This document shows, one piece after another, positions 17,566 through 26,633 of a stretch of 64,000 nt of DNA (position 1 is its first letter; every line of letters begins with the position of its first letter). The position numbers were made by a program, and so were the translations under genes. The DNA is from Xanthomonas prunicola. Lineage in GTDB: Bacteria > Pseudomonadota > Gammaproteobacteria > Xanthomonadales > Xanthomonadaceae. The notes under the pieces are model-generated. The model was not told where the DNA came from. It saw only the letters and a list, made by a program, of their open reading frames with translations, and searched no databases. The stretch is from assembly GCF_002846205.1 (NCBI RefSeq), contig NZ_PHKV01000002.1, positions 720,773 to 784,772 on the forward strand, given 5' to 3'.

Positions 17566-18348
17566 ATGGATCTGGGAATCGCTGGCCGTTGGGCGTTGGT
17601 TTGCGCCGCAAGCAAAGGGCTGGGCTTGGGCTGCGCACGCGCATTGGCCAGCGAAGGCGTCAATCTGGTGATCGCCGCACGCGGCCGTGATGTACTGGAA
17701 CAGGCTGCCGACGCAGTGCGCGCGCTTCCCGGCGCTGGCGAAGTGCGCAGCGTGGTCGCCGACATCGCCACGCCGGAAGGACGCAGCGCCGCACTCGCAG
17801 CCTGCCCGCAGGTCGACATCCTGATCAACAACGCAGGCGGCCCGCCGCCGGGCGATTTTCGTCAATGGGAACGCGAGGACTGGTTGCGCGCACTGGATGC
17901 CAACATGCTGGCGCCGATCGAGCTGATCCGCGCCACCGTCGATGGGATGCGCGCCCGCCGCTTTGGTCGCATCGTCAACATCACCTCCAGCGCGGTGAAG
18001 GCGCCGATCGACATCCTCGGCCTGTCCAACGGCGCCCGCGCCGGCCTCACCGGCTTCGTCGCCGGGTTGGCGCGCAGCACCGTGGCCGACAACGTCACCA
18101 TCAATAATCTGCTGCCCGGGCAATTCCTTACCGACCGGCTGCGCGGCAATTTCGCCGCCATCGCGCAACAACAGGGCGGCACCGCCGACGACATCGCCGA
18201 GCGCAAACGTGCGGGCATCCCGGCCGCGCGTTTTGGTGAGCCGGACGAGTTCGGCGCAGCCTGCGCCTTCCTGTGCAGCGCGCAGGCCGGCTACATCACC
18301 GGGCAGAATCTGCTGATCGACGGCGGCAGCTATCCCGGCACGTTCTAG
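17566..18348 (+). CDS. Divergent short-chain dehydrogenase lacking the YxxxK motif
   Basis: Protein of 260 residues with an SDR fold: nucleotide-binding CAASKGLGLG (about 11-20), LINNAGG (about 86-92), ITSSA with the catalytic-type Ser (about 138-142). At the place of the usual YxxxK it reads GLSNGARAGL, so neither the Tyr nor the Lys is present (Ser and Arg instead). A group of proteobacterial FabG-like proteins shares this change. It lies 44 bp after bioH and 63 bp before bioC, same direction. A role in biotin synthesis is possible from position only. Oxidoreductase activity cannot be assumed. Confidence 0.85.
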   Translation: MDLGIAGRWALVCAASKGLGLGCARALASEGVNLVIAARGRDVLEQAADAVRALPGAGEVRSVVADIATPEGRSAALAACPQVDILINNAGGPPPGDFRQWEREDWLRALDANMLAPIELIRATVDGMRARRFGRIVNITSSAVKAPIDILGLSNGARAGLTGFVAGLARSTVADNVTINNLLPGQFLTDRLRGNFAAIAQQQGGTADDIAERKRAGIPAARFGEPDEFGAACAFLCSAQAGYITGQNLLIDGGSYPGTF

Positions 18349-18411
18349 CGCAGGGCCGCGCACGACGCATCGATTCCCTCCGCCCCTGCCAGCGGCGACA
18401 ATAGCGGCGCC

Positions 18412-19296
18412 ATGAATAGCACTTTCGATCCCCGCCACGTCCGCCGCGCCTTTGCGCGTGCCGCCAGCACCTACACTGCCGCCGCCGCGCTCCAGCGCGA
18501 AGCGGAAGCGCGCCTGCTCGAATCGCTCGACTATCTGGGCGAGCAGGTGCCCAAGGTGGTGCTCGATGTCGGCGCCGGCCCGGGTCATGCCAGCGGCGCG
18601 ATCAAGAAGCGCTGGCCAAAGGCGCAGGTCATCGCGGTCGACCAAGCCCTGCCGATGCTGCGCCAGGCGCGCAAGGCCGCTGGCTGGTGGAAGCCATTCG
18701 CACAGGTGTGTGCCGATGCGCGCGCGCTGCCCGTCGCCGACGGCAGCGTGGATGTGATCTTCAGCAATCTGTGCCTGCAGTGGGTGGAAGACCTGCCAGC
18801 CGTGTTCGCCGGGTTCCGCCGTGCGCTGCGCCCGGGCGGGCTGCTGCTTTGCTCTACCTTCGGCCCGGAAACGCTGATCGAATTGCGCGAGGCCTTCGCG
18901 CAAACCGACCCGGCCCCGCACGTCAGCCGCTTTCCGCCGATTGCCCAATTCGGCGATGCCCTGCTGATGTCCGGTTTCCGCGATCCGGTGCTGGACCGCG
19001 ACCTGTTCACCCTGACCTACAACGACCTGCCCGCGTTGATGCGCGAACTCCGTGCGATGGGCGCGACCAATGCACTCAGCAATCGCCGCGCCACGCTCAC
19101 CGGACGCGGCCGGTTTGCCGCCGCCAGCGCTGCCTACGAACCGTTGCGGCGGCCGGACGGCACCCTGCCCAGTTCTTGGGAAGTGATCTACGCCCACGCC
19201 TGGGCACCGGCACCGGGCGCACCCATCCGCGAACACGGGCACGACGTCGCCAGCGTTGCGGTCAGCGCAATCCCGATCCGTCGCCGCATCGACTGA
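18412..19296 (+). CDS. bioC: BioC, malonyl-ACP O-methyltransferase
   Basis: Class I SAM-dependent methyltransferase of 294 residues. Motif I is VLDVGAGPGH (about 47-56), followed by VIAVDQA, NLCLQWVEDLP and RPGGLLLCSTFG. BioC methylates malonyl-ACP so that the fatty acid synthesis enzymes can extend it to a pimeloyl group. The paired bioH lies upstream, so the set can make pimeloyl-ACP de novo. bioA and bioD are not in this window. Confidence 0.93.
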   Translation: MNSTFDPRHVRRAFARAASTYTAAAALQREAEARLLESLDYLGEQVPKVVLDVGAGPGHASGAIKKRWPKAQVIAVDQALPMLRQARKAAGWWKPFAQVCADARALPVADGSVDVIFSNLCLQWVEDLPAVFAGFRRALRPGGLLLCSTFGPETLIELREAFAQTDPAPHVSRFPPIAQFGDALLMSGFRDPVLDRDLFTLTYNDLPALMRELRAMGATNALSNRRATLTGRGRFAAASAAYEPLRRPDGTLPSSWEVIYAHAWAPAPGAPIREHGHDVASVAVSAIPIRRRID

Positions 19297-19544
19297 GCGG
19301 CGGTACAGAACGCTAGAAGTTGCGCAGCCACTGCCGGTGAGACACAGCGTATTGCGTCCATGCGAACGCGCACCTGTGAGGCTCGGCGGCCACACTTGCT
19401 AGAATTCTGAAGTTACCGGCCGCACGTCCCTGCTGCGGCTCACCTTGTTCGATGGTGGCTACCGACACGGCGCAGCATTGCTGCGTGCGCTTGTTGGCAG
19501 CCTCTCTCACGTTTGCGGCCCCCCGCCCCCAATCGGCCTGCCCC

Positions 19545-20450
19545 ATGTTGAAGTGGCTCCTCATCGCGCTGTTCGTCGCATCGGCGCTCTACATCCATTA
19601 TCGCGGTCGCGTACGGCACCGGCTCAGCCGGCAGTTGCTGGACCATTCCACCTTCATGGCCCCGATCAACACGCTGATGTACCTGTGTTCGCGGGTGCCG
19701 ACCACGCCGTTCATCGATCCGGGCAAGGAATTCCCCGAGCTGGCGCCGCTGCGCGCCAATTGGCCGGTGATCCGCGACGAAGCGGTGGCGTTGCAGCAGA
19801 TGCAAAAGATCCGCGCCGCCGACGGCTATACCGATATCGGCTTCAACTCGTTTTTCCGCCGCGGCTGGAAGCGCTTCTATCTGAAGTGGTACGGCACCGC
19901 GCACCCGTCGGCGGCCGAGTTGTGCCCGCAGACCACCGCGTTGCTGAAGTCCATCCCCACGGTAAAGGCGGCGATGTTTGCCGAACTACCGCCGGGTAGC
20001 GAGCTGCGCCCGCACCGCGACCCGTTCGCCGGGTCCATGCGCCTGCACCTTGGCCTGGCCACGCCCAACGACGACCGCTGCTTCATCGACGTCGACGGCC
20101 AGCGCCATAGCTGGCGCGACGGCGAGTGGACCATGTTCGACGAGACCTATATCCACCACGCGCGCAACGACACCGACCAGGACCGCATCATCCTGTTCTG
20201 CGACATCGAACGCCCGATGCGCTGGCGTTGGGCGGCGGCGGTGAACCGCTTCGTCGGCCGCAGCCTGCTCTCGGCCGGTGCCTCGCCCAATCAGGAAGGC
20301 GACAAGACCGGCGGCATCAACCGCGTGTTCCGCTATTTCTATGCCGCGCGCCTCAAGGCCAAGGCACTGAAGGAACGCAACAACCCGCTGTACCAGGTGC
20401 TCAAGTGGAGCATCTTCGTGCTGGTAGTGGTCGCAGTGGTGTTGCTGTAA
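19545..20450 (+). CDS. lpxO: LpxO-like lipid A hydroxylase (aspartyl/asparaginyl beta-hydroxylase family)
   Basis: Protein of 301 residues with an N-terminal membrane anchor (MLKWLLIALFVASALY, 1-16), a dioxygenase core with HRDPFAGSMRLHLGL (iron-binding HxD, about 163-177) and HHARNDTDQDRIILFCD (second His), and a C-terminal membrane segment (about 283-301). LpxO enzymes 2-hydroxylate a secondary acyl chain of lipid A at the inner membrane using Fe(II) and 2-oxoglutarate. ATG at 19545 places the membrane anchor first; the open frame from 19452 adds an unlikely Cys/Ala extension. Confidence 0.88.
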   Translation: MLKWLLIALFVASALYIHYRGRVRHRLSRQLLDHSTFMAPINTLMYLCSRVPTTPFIDPGKEFPELAPLRANWPVIRDEAVALQQMQKIRAADGYTDIGFNSFFRRGWKRFYLKWYGTAHPSAAELCPQTTALLKSIPTVKAAMFAELPPGSELRPHRDPFAGSMRLHLGLATPNDDRCFIDVDGQRHSWRDGEWTMFDETYIHHARNDTDQDRIILFCDIERPMRWRWAAAVNRFVGRSLLSAGASPNQEGDKTGGINRVFRYFYAARLKAKALKERNNPLYQVLKWSIFVLVVVAVVLL

Positions 20451-20587
20451 CGCCTGCAGTGATCAGGCAAGCGCCCGTAGAAGCGCGAAGGCGCGCGATG
20501 CAGCGTACGATCCACGCCGCATCGCGCCTATCGGATGCTGCATAAGGATCGATTCGACCTACCGAGCAGCGCGCGCGGGCCACGCAG

Positions 20588-21007
20588 TCAGCGCGACACC
20601 TGCGCGATCCATTCCTGCAGGTTGTAGTAGTTGGTGACGCGGGTGATCTTGTCGCCCTGCACGTCGAAGAACGCACCACCCGGCAGCACGTAGGTCTGCC
20701 CGGTTGCCTCCGGCAGGCCCTCGTCGGTGGTGTGATAGACGCCATGCACCACGTACTCGGCGCCGACGCGGGTGCCATCGTCGTTGGCGATGACGACGAC
20801 ATCGCGCAATTGCTCGCGGTAACTGTCGTTCATGCGTTGCAGGAAGGCGGCAAATTCGGCGCGGCCGATTTCGCGCGCACCCTGATTGAGGTCGTGGGCG
20901 ACGTCGTCGGCCAGAAACGCCAACATGCCGTCCCAGTCGCCACGGTTGAATGCTGCGTAGTAGGCCTGGACCAGGCCGATGGCGTGTTGCCGATGGGTCT
21001 CGCTCAT
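20588..21007 (-). CDS. SnoaL/ketosteroid-isomerase-like protein
   Basis: Protein of 139 residues with the NTF2-like cone fold: LVQAYYAAFNRGDWDGMLAFLADDVAHDLNQ (helix plus first strand), a middle block REIGRAEFAAFL, and a C-terminal GGAFFDVQGDKITRVTNYYNLQEW. Such proteins bind small hydrophobic ligands in a pocket. No signal peptide. It is convergent with lpxO and followed upstream by the DUF218 gene on the same strand. Substrate unknown. Confidence 0.82.
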   Translation of the reverse strand: MSETHRQHAIGLVQAYYAAFNRGDWDGMLAFLADDVAHDLNQGAREIGRAEFAAFLQRMNDSYREQLRDVVVIANDDGTRVGAEYVVHGVYHTTDEGLPEATGQTYVLPGGAFFDVQGDKITRVTNYYNLQEWIAQVSR

Positions 21008-21049
21008 GCTCGAACCTGCCGCTGGGAAAGCCGCATCATAGGCCCGCAG

Positions 21050-21667
21050 TCACGGCCCTTGCACCACCAGATCGCGGTGGAAGTAATACACCTCCTGCAA
21101 CAGGAAGCGCCAGCTGGTGTGGAAGCTGCGAAAGCGCGTGCTTGGCGTGGACGAGGCCAGCGCGTCAATGCCCAGCTCCTGACTCAGCCGCAGCGCGCGC
21201 GCCATGTGCAGCGGGTCGCTGACGATGATCGCCCGATGCATGCCGTGCCGCTCCATCAGCGCGCGCGCCTGCTGCAGATTCTGCCGGGTGGTGCGCGATG
21301 TGGTTTCGATCACGATGGCGTCGGGCGGGATGCCATGGCGCAGCGCATAGCGTCGGGCCACCTGCGATTCGGCAAAGCGCGCGCCGTTGCCGAAGCCGCC
21401 GGTAAACAACAGGTGCGGCGCATAGCCCTGCGCATACAGGTCCAGCGCATGCCGGATGCGTTCTTCGAACACCGGCGAAGGCCGCGCATCGTAGGCTGCC
21501 GCACCCAGCACGATGATCACATCCGCCGGCGCGGCCTGATCGCGATCGCCGATCCACACGATCCAGCCCGCCACCGCCACCAGCCAGATCAACGCCAGCA
21601 TGCACAATCGCCAGCCCCAGCCCCACAGGCCGAGCCTGCGCACGCGCCTGGTCACGCCGCGGCCCAT
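21050..21667 (-). CDS. YdcF/SanA-type DUF218 membrane protein
   Basis: Protein of 205 residues. One N-terminal membrane segment (about 14-35), then the DUF218 blocks IIVLGAAAYDARPSPVFEERIRHALDLY, LLFTGGFG, ARRYALRHGIPPDAIVIE and IIVSDPLHMARAL. Members (SanA, YdcF, ElyC) affect envelope barrier functions; the enzymatic activity is unproven. Its start overlaps the end of the upstream PLP-enzyme gene by 16 bp, so the two are likely coupled. Confidence 0.85.
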   Translation of the reverse strand: MGRGVTRRVRRLGLWGWGWRLCMLALIWLVAVAGWIVWIGDRDQAAPADVIIVLGAAAYDARPSPVFEERIRHALDLYAQGYAPHLLFTGGFGNGARFAESQVARRYALRHGIPPDAIVIETTSRTTRQNLQQARALMERHGMHRAIIVSDPLHMARALRLSQELGIDALASSTPSTRFRSFHTSWRFLLQEVYYFHRDLVVQGP

Positions 21668-22611
21668 GGCAAGGCGTCCAGATCGACATTGCCGCCGGAC
21701 AGGATCAAGCCCACCCGCCGCCCGGCGAACCGCGCCGGTTCGGCCAGCACCGCCGCCAGCGTGATTGCCGAAGACGGCTCAACCACTTGCTTGAGCATCT
21801 GCCAGACCAGCCGCATCGCCTGCACCACGGCGGCATCGTCGACCGTGATCACCTGCGCACCAGCGTGCTGCAGCAGCGCGAAGTTGGGCGCGCCCAAGGT
21901 GCCGCGCAGACCGTCGCACACCGTGTCCGGCACGAAATCGACCAGCCGCTGCCCGGCCGCCAGCGAACGCGCGGTATCGGCTGCGCCGGCCGGCTCGGCC
22001 AGCACCAGCGCGCAGTTGGGTGCGGATCGCAGCGCCAGGGCGGCACCGGCCGCCAGCCCGCCGCCGCCGACCGGTGCCACCAGCACGTCCAGCCCACCGC
22101 TTTGATGCAGCAGCTCCAGGGTGGCCGTCCCCTGCCCGGCAATCACCGCGACATTGGTATACGGGTGTACCAGCGTGGCACCACTACTGGCCTGCACCTC
22201 GGCGCAGAGTTGTTCACGCGCGGCGATGGTCGGTGCGCAGCGCCACAAGGTGGCGCCGTGCCGGGAGATATTGGCCAGCTTGGCGGCCACGGCGCCTTCG
22301 GGCACCACCACATGGCAGCCGATGCCGCGCGTGCGTGCGGCCAGCGCCAGCGCCGCGCCGTGATTACCGGACGAATGCGTCACCACACCGCGCGCAGCCA
22401 ATTCATCCGGCAGCGACCACACGGCATTGCAGGCACCGCGGAACTTGAATGCCCCGCTGCGCTGCAGATGCTCGGCTTTGAAGACGAGCTGCGCACCGCT
22501 GAGCGCATCCAGGCTGTGCGATGTCAGCAATGGTGTCGGCGCGCAGTGCGGCGCGATCCGCGCAGCGGCCTGCAGGACATCGGAATGGGCAAGAGGGACC
22601 GTCTCGATCAT
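21652..22611 (-). CDS. PLP-dependent threonine/serine dehydratase-like enzyme
   Basis: Fold type II PLP enzyme of 319 residues. RSGAFKFRGA holds the Schiff-base Lys (about residue 53), HSSGNHGAALALAA binds the substrate carboxylate, GGGGLAAG binds the cofactor phosphate and LILSGGNVDL closes the site. Size suits a catabolic threonine/serine dehydratase, serine racemase or a related dehydratase (no C-terminal ACT domain). The start at MIETVPLAHS is chosen; the longer open frame to 22770 has no family similarity. Confidence 0.86.
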   Translation of the reverse strand: MIETVPLAHSDVLQAAARIAPHCAPTPLLTSHSLDALSGAQLVFKAEHLQRSGAFKFRGACNAVWSLPDELAARGVVTHSSGNHGAALALAARTRGIGCHVVVPEGAVAAKLANISRHGATLWRCAPTIAAREQLCAEVQASSGATLVHPYTNVAVIAGQGTATLELLHQSGGLDVLVAPVGGGGLAAGAALALRSAPNCALVLAEPAGAADTARSLAAGQRLVDFVPDTVCDGLRGTLGAPNFALLQHAGAQVITVDDAAVVQAMRLVWQMLKQVVEPSSAITLAAVLAEPARFAGRRVGLILSGGNVDLDALPWAAA

Positions 22612-22768
22612 GCCTGCAAGATTAACGTATCGCCTCCTCTTCACGGGTCGCACGCACGGCCGCCGCGCATGCTGGATCGATGAAAAAGCGCCGCGTTGCC
22701 GCACAATTAAGGACCGATTCAATGCATCGGCTCGAAAGTGACACCATGGTTGCAGGAGGGCACCATTC

Positions 22769-23227
22769 ATGAAATTCCGTCTGATCTTCGCCGCCGGGCT
22801 GTTGGCCCTGGGCGGCTGCGCAACCTACGACTACACCGGCGCTGGGTCGGGCGGCTATTACCGCGGCGCACCTGCCGTGCAGTATCGCTATCCGCCCGGC
22901 TATTCCCCTTATTACTACGGCAACCCATACGGGATGCCGTACGGCTACGGTGCCGGTTCGATCGGCCTGTACGACTATCCGGTGTACCCGGTCTACCGCG
23001 GCGGCGGCTATTACTACAGGCCGTACGATCGTCGTCCGCAGTACCGCCCGCCACGCCCGAACGGGTCGTTCAACAATGGGCAGCGCCCCAGCGGCTCGCG
23101 TCCGCAACAACCCAACCGCCCGCCGGCAAGCGGCGCACAGCCGCCGCGTATCAGCGCACCGCCACGGGTGATGCGCGAGATTCAACGGCAAACCGCACCG
23201 CGCAACACCCGCGAACAGATTCCCTGA
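22769..23227 (+). CDS. Tyr/Gly/Pro-rich putative lipoprotein
   Basis: Protein of 152 residues. Signal peptide MKFRLIFAAGLLALGGC ends in a lipobox (LGGC, Cys 17). The mature part has many Tyr-Gly-Pro repeats (about 25-90), then an Arg/Pro/Gln-rich tail. GGAG stands upstream of the ATG. It is probably outer-membrane or periplasmic. Function unknown; low-complexity composition limits homology inference. The region after it is strongly structured. Confidence 0.8.
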   Translation: MKFRLIFAAGLLALGGCATYDYTGAGSGGYYRGAPAVQYRYPPGYSPYYYGNPYGMPYGYGAGSIGLYDYPVYPVYRGGGYYYRPYDRRPQYRPPRPNGSFNNGQRPSGSRPQQPNRPPASGAQPPRISAPPRVMREIQRQTAPRNTREQIP

Positions 23228-23433
23228 GTCCCTGACTGCGACAGAGCCCACAATTGACGATATTGGGGGCTTGCGTTCAGCTGACGATTGGCCGCAAGCT
23301 AGGCACTCTGTGTGACCCGCCACGTCATCTTCTGACCCGGCCCGTCCCACGGACCGACTTATGTCGATGTCCGACAGGGAAATCTGGATCCCCCCTGTTC
23401 CGGCCCTGTCGGATATCGGCGCCTACGACGCAG

Positions 23434-23465
23434 AAAGCCCCGGCATGCCGGGGCTTTTTGTTTTT
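23434..23465 (+). terminator. Strong Rho-independent terminator
   Basis: A perfect 20-bp palindrome, AGCCCCGGCA / TGCCGGGGCT (23436-23455), followed by TTTTTGTTTTTGTTT. Oriented for the plus strand, 207 bp after the lipoprotein stop. Confidence 0.93.
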
Positions 23466-23525
23466 GTTTCGATCGTGCTGGACAGGCGCTGCTGCAGAAG
23501 AAAGCAGACACCTATGCGCAGAAAG

Positions 23526-23567
23526 CGCAAAAAATAAGGGTCGGCAGTCCCCCGACTACCGACCCTT
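23526..23567 (-). terminator. Rho-independent terminator on the minus strand
   Basis: 14-bp arms AAGGGTCGGCAGTC (23536-23549) and GACTACCGACCCTT (23554-23567) pair completely with one G-T wobble, loop of four bases. On the minus strand it is followed by ATTTTTTGCG. It faces the plus-strand terminator 60 bp away and implies a minus-strand transcript starting below mnmG. Confidence 0.88.
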
Positions 23568-23570
23568 ACG

Positions 23571-23708
23571 CTACCCCATCGCACGCGCGGCTAGCCCCTG
23601 TTCCAATTCCAGCCTTTGCGCCCATGTCGCAATGCCGCGACGGGTGCAGTAGGGATATCCGCACGAAACATGCCAACTTGAGGGCCACGATTCAATAATG
23701 TGACTCAT
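23571..23708 (-). CDS. Possible 45-residue small protein ending at a terminator
   Basis: An ORF of 45 codons (MSHIIESWPS...LAARAMG) whose stop lies 4 bp before the minus-strand terminator. It contains two Cys and three Trp and no hydrophobic segment. No Shine-Dalgarno is visible and its ATG falls inside the Clp-like palindrome, which argues against this start. A non-coding minus-strand RNA is an equally good explanation. Confidence 0.25.
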   Translation of the reverse strand: MSHIIESWPSSWHVSCGYPYCTRRGIATWAQRLELEQGLAARAMG

Positions 23709-23714
23709 ATCACA
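23699..23714. promoter_or_regulatory. CRP/Clp-type binding site
   Basis: TGTGA-CTCATA-TCACA is a perfect match to the CRP core consensus TGTGA-N6-TCACA, which the Xanthomonas CRP-like protein Clp also recognises. Its centre is about 92 bp before the mnmG ATG. It could act on mnmG, on the divergent minus-strand transcript, or both. Confidence 0.75.
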
Positions 23715-23798
23715 TATTTTTCGATTTAGTGACCATGAGACCGCTTCAGCCGATACTTCCGCAGCCGCTTCCTTCTCTTTGCTGATCAGTCCAGGCCC

Positions 23799-25703
23799 AT
23801 GTCCGACTCTTTCTATCGTTACGACGTCATCGTGATCGGCGGCGGCCATGCCGGCACCGAGGCCGCGCTGGCGTCCGCGCGCGCCGGTGCCCGCACCTTG
23901 CTGCTGACCCACAACATCGAGACGGTGGGCGCGATGAGCTGCAATCCGGCCATTGGCGGAATCGGTAAGGGGCACCTGGTCAAGGAGATCGATGCCCTGG
24001 GAGGCGCCATGGCGCGCGCGGCGGATCTGGCCGGCATCCAGTGGCGCACGCTCAATGCGTCCAAGGGGCCTGCGGTGCGGGCCACGCGCTGCCAGGCCGA
24101 TCGCAACCTCTATCGCAACGCCATCCGTTGCATCGTCGAGGCCCAGCCCAACCTGACCGTGTTCCAGGCGGCGGTGGACGATCTGATCATCCACAACGGC
24201 ACGTCCGAAGCAGACAGCGTGCGCGGGGTCATCACCCAGACCGGGTTGCGCTTCGAAGCGCCGTCGGTCGTGCTGACCGCCGGCACCTTCTTGGCCGGCA
24301 AGATCCACGTTGGCGAGACCCAGTACGCGGCCGGGCGCATGGGCGACCCGCCGGCCACCACGCTGGCCGCGCGCCTGCGCGAGCGGCCGTTCGCGATCGA
24401 CCGGCTCAAGACCGGGACGCCGCCGCGCATCGATGGGCGCACGCTCGACTACGACGTAATGGCCGAGCAGCCGGGCGACGACCCGCTGCCGGTGATGTCG
24501 TTCATGGGCCAAGTCAGCGACCATCCGCGCCAGGTCAGCTGCTGGATCACCCAGACCACCGAGCACACCCACGACATCATTCGCAACGCGCTGCATCGCT
24601 CGCCGCTGTATTCCGGGCAGATCGAAGGCATCGGCCCGCGCTATTGCCCGTCGATCGAAGACAAGGTGGTGCGCTTCGCCGAGAAGACCAGCCACCAGAT
24701 CTTCGTCGAGCCCGAAGGCCTGGAAGTGGCCGAGATCTACCCCAATGGCATCTCCACCTCGCTGCCGTTCGATGTGCAGCTGGCGCTGGTGCGCTCGATC
24801 CACGGGTTTGCGCAGGCGCATATCACCCGCCCCGGCTATGCCATCGAATACGACTTCTTCGACCCGCGCGGGCTCAAGGCCTCGCTGGAAACCAAGGCGG
24901 TGGGCGGGCTGTTCTTCGCCGGGCAGATCAACGGCACCACCGGTTACGAAGAGGCCGCCGCACAGGGTCTGCTGGCCGGGCTCAATGCCGCCCGTCATGT
25001 GCAGGGCCTGCCGGCCTGGTCGCCGCGCCGCGACCAAGCCTACCTGGGCGTGCTGGTCGACGATCTGATCACCCACGGCACCACCGAGCCGTATCGCATG
25101 TTCACCAGCCGCGCCGAATATCGGCTGCAACTGCGCGAGGACAATGCCGATGCGCGGCTGACCGGTGTCGGTCGCGAGATGGGTCTGGTCGACGACGTGC
25201 GCTGGGCGCGCTTCTCAGCCAAACAGGAGGCCGTGCAGCGCGAAACCGCGCGGTTGTCGGCGCTCTGGGCCACACCGGGCAATGCGCTGGGCCGTGAAGT
25301 GGCCGATGCGCTGGGCGTGGCGGTCAGCCGAGAAACCAACGTGCTGGATCTGATCAAGCGCCCCGAACTCACCTACGCCGCCTTGATGCGGGTGCCGACC
25401 CTGGGGCCGGGCGTGGACGATACGCAGGTGGCCGAGCAGGTCGAGATCAGCGTCAAGTACGCCGGCTATCTGGATCGCCAGCGCGACGACATCGCGCGTC
25501 AGCAACGTCACGAAACCACGCCGATCCCCGAAGGCTTCGATTACGCCAGCGTGCGCGGCCTGTCGATCGAAGTGCAACAGAAACTCGAACGCGTACGACC
25601 GCAACACATCGGCCAGGCACAACGCATCCCGGGCATGACCCCGGCAGCGATCTCACTGCTGCTGGTGCATCTGGAGCGCGCACGGCGTAGTCGGGTGGCG
25701 TGA
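23799..25703 (+). CDS. mnmG: MnmG (GidA), tRNA uridine-34 carboxymethylaminomethyl-modifying enzyme
   Basis: Protein of 634 residues. FAD-binding [14 protein letters not shown] is at about 10-23, [22 protein letters not shown] follows (about 47-68), then the insertion domain blocks [13 protein letters not shown] and [11 protein letters not shown], and the C-terminal helical domain that binds MnmE (from about 550, ending [19 protein letters not shown]). With MnmE it modifies the wobble uridine of several tRNAs. Full length compared with E. coli (629). A Clp-like site lies upstream. Confidence 0.97.
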   Translation: MSDSFYRYDVIVIGGGHAGTEAALASARAGARTLLLTHNIETVGAMSCNPAIGGIGKGHLVKEIDALGGAMARAADLAGIQWRTLNASKGPAVRATRCQADRNLYRNAIRCIVEAQPNLTVFQAAVDDLIIHNGTSEADSVRGVITQTGLRFEAPSVVLTAGTFLAGKIHVGETQYAAGRMGDPPATTLAARLRERPFAIDRLKTGTPPRIDGRTLDYDVMAEQPGDDPLPVMSFMGQVSDHPRQVSCWITQTTEHTHDIIRNALHRSPLYSGQIEGIGPRYCPSIEDKVVRFAEKTSHQIFVEPEGLEVAEIYPNGISTSLPFDVQLALVRSIHGFAQAHITRPGYAIEYDFFDPRGLKASLETKAVGGLFFAGQINGTTGYEEAAAQGLLAGLNAARHVQGLPAWSPRRDQAYLGVLVDDLITHGTTEPYRMFTSRAEYRLQLREDNADARLTGVGREMGLVDDVRWARFSAKQEAVQRETARLSALWATPGNALGREVADALGVAVSRETNVLDLIKRPELTYAALMRVPTLGPGVDDTQVAEQVEISVKYAGYLDRQRDDIARQQRHETTPIPEGFDYASVRGLSIEVQQKLERVRPQHIGQAQRIPGMTPAAISLLLVHLERARRSRVA

Positions 25704-25913
25704 GCGAGGCAACGATCGCGGGCAATGGTCGGCGATCAGCGGCTAACACATCGTTCTGAGAGCCTCGGTCGCCGTTGCGCGCCACGGTGAAACGATGGCG
25801 CATCCCGGTGAGCGAAGCGATAGGCAGAAAAACCGGAGCGATTGGCCGAAGAGCCGCCCGAGGCAGCGCAAACCAGGTTGCCATGTTTTGCCAACGCCGA
25901 CACATGTCAGCAC

Positions 25914-26633
25914 ATGACCGCTTCCAGCACCTTACTGTCGGCAATGGCTCGCATTGCCGGCCTGCTCTGCTGCTGACACGGGCCGCTATTTCGCCAGCCC
26001 GTGCCAACACCGACGAAGATGGGCGTTACTGGCTGAGCATGTATGCGCAAGGAAAGCTGCCGGTCGAAAATGTGTACTGGAGCATGGATGTACATCCGCG
26101 CTGGCGCGAAGAAGGCGAACAGTTCGATCAACTGATCTTGCGCCCTGCGGTGTTTCTTCTATCGCCTTAACCCCAAGGCCAGCGTCTGGATGGGCTACGA
26201 CACCATCATCAGCCATCCGGCAGGCCAGTCCTCCAATCGCGAAAATCGCTGGTGGGGGCAATTTCAGTACCAGTTCGATCCGATCGCCACCATCACCATT
26301 ACCATTACCAGCCGTACGCGTCTGGAACAGCGCCACAGTGAAGACTTCAGCGATGAGGGTTACCGCGTGCGGCAGATGCTCGGCGCGGTGCGCCCGAGCG
26401 GCGTCAGCCCGCAACTGTCGTGGGTGGCGTTCAACGAAGTGTTCGTCAATCCGGATCAGACGCAATGGGGTGCGCGACGCGGTCTGGATCAGCATCGCGT
26501 CTTCGTCGGCATCAACTGGAAATTCAATGCCATTGCCAATGCCGACGTCGGTTACCTCAATCAGTTCGTCAACACGCGCGCAGTGGATCGGGAAAACCAC
26601 GTGTTGATGACCACGTTCCGCTCCAACTTCTAA
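25914..26633 (+). pseudogene. DUF2490 family periplasmic/outer-membrane protein gene, broken by two frameshifts
   Basis: Three frames must be joined to read one protein of about 240 residues. Frame one gives a signal peptide start MTASSTLLSAMARIAGLL and stops at TGA. An extra CT in a CTG run near 25964-25968 shifts into TRAAISPARANTDEDGRYWLSMYAQGK..LILRPAVF. An extra T near 26152-26159 shifts into YRLNPKASVWMGYDT up to ADVGYLNQFVNTR..FRSNF. The pieces match the DUF2490 pattern (Arg/Trp strands, LRPAVxYRLNP). It is probably non-functional unless the errors are sequencing artefacts in short repeats. The last part alone is an open frame (26190-26633). Confidence 0.72.

Larger units (their letters stand above)
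23228..23798. other. Structured region between the lipoprotein gene and mnmG
   Basis: Contains, in order, a stem AGCCCACAAT / ATTGGGGGCT (23245-23271), a 10-bp stem TCCGACAGGG / CCCTGTCGGA (23370-23413), a plus-strand terminator (23434-23465), a minus-strand terminator (23526-23567), a possible 45-codon minus ORF and a Clp-like site. No large coding region is seen. The first two stems plus the terminator may be a long 3' UTR or a separate small RNA. Confidence 0.6.

Noticed and set aside
23709..25130. Long minus-strand frame antisense to mnmG (519 codons)
   Set aside because: It is the complement of a clear mnmG gene with full family motifs; GC-rich DNA produces such shadows. Only its last 45 codons fall outside mnmG.
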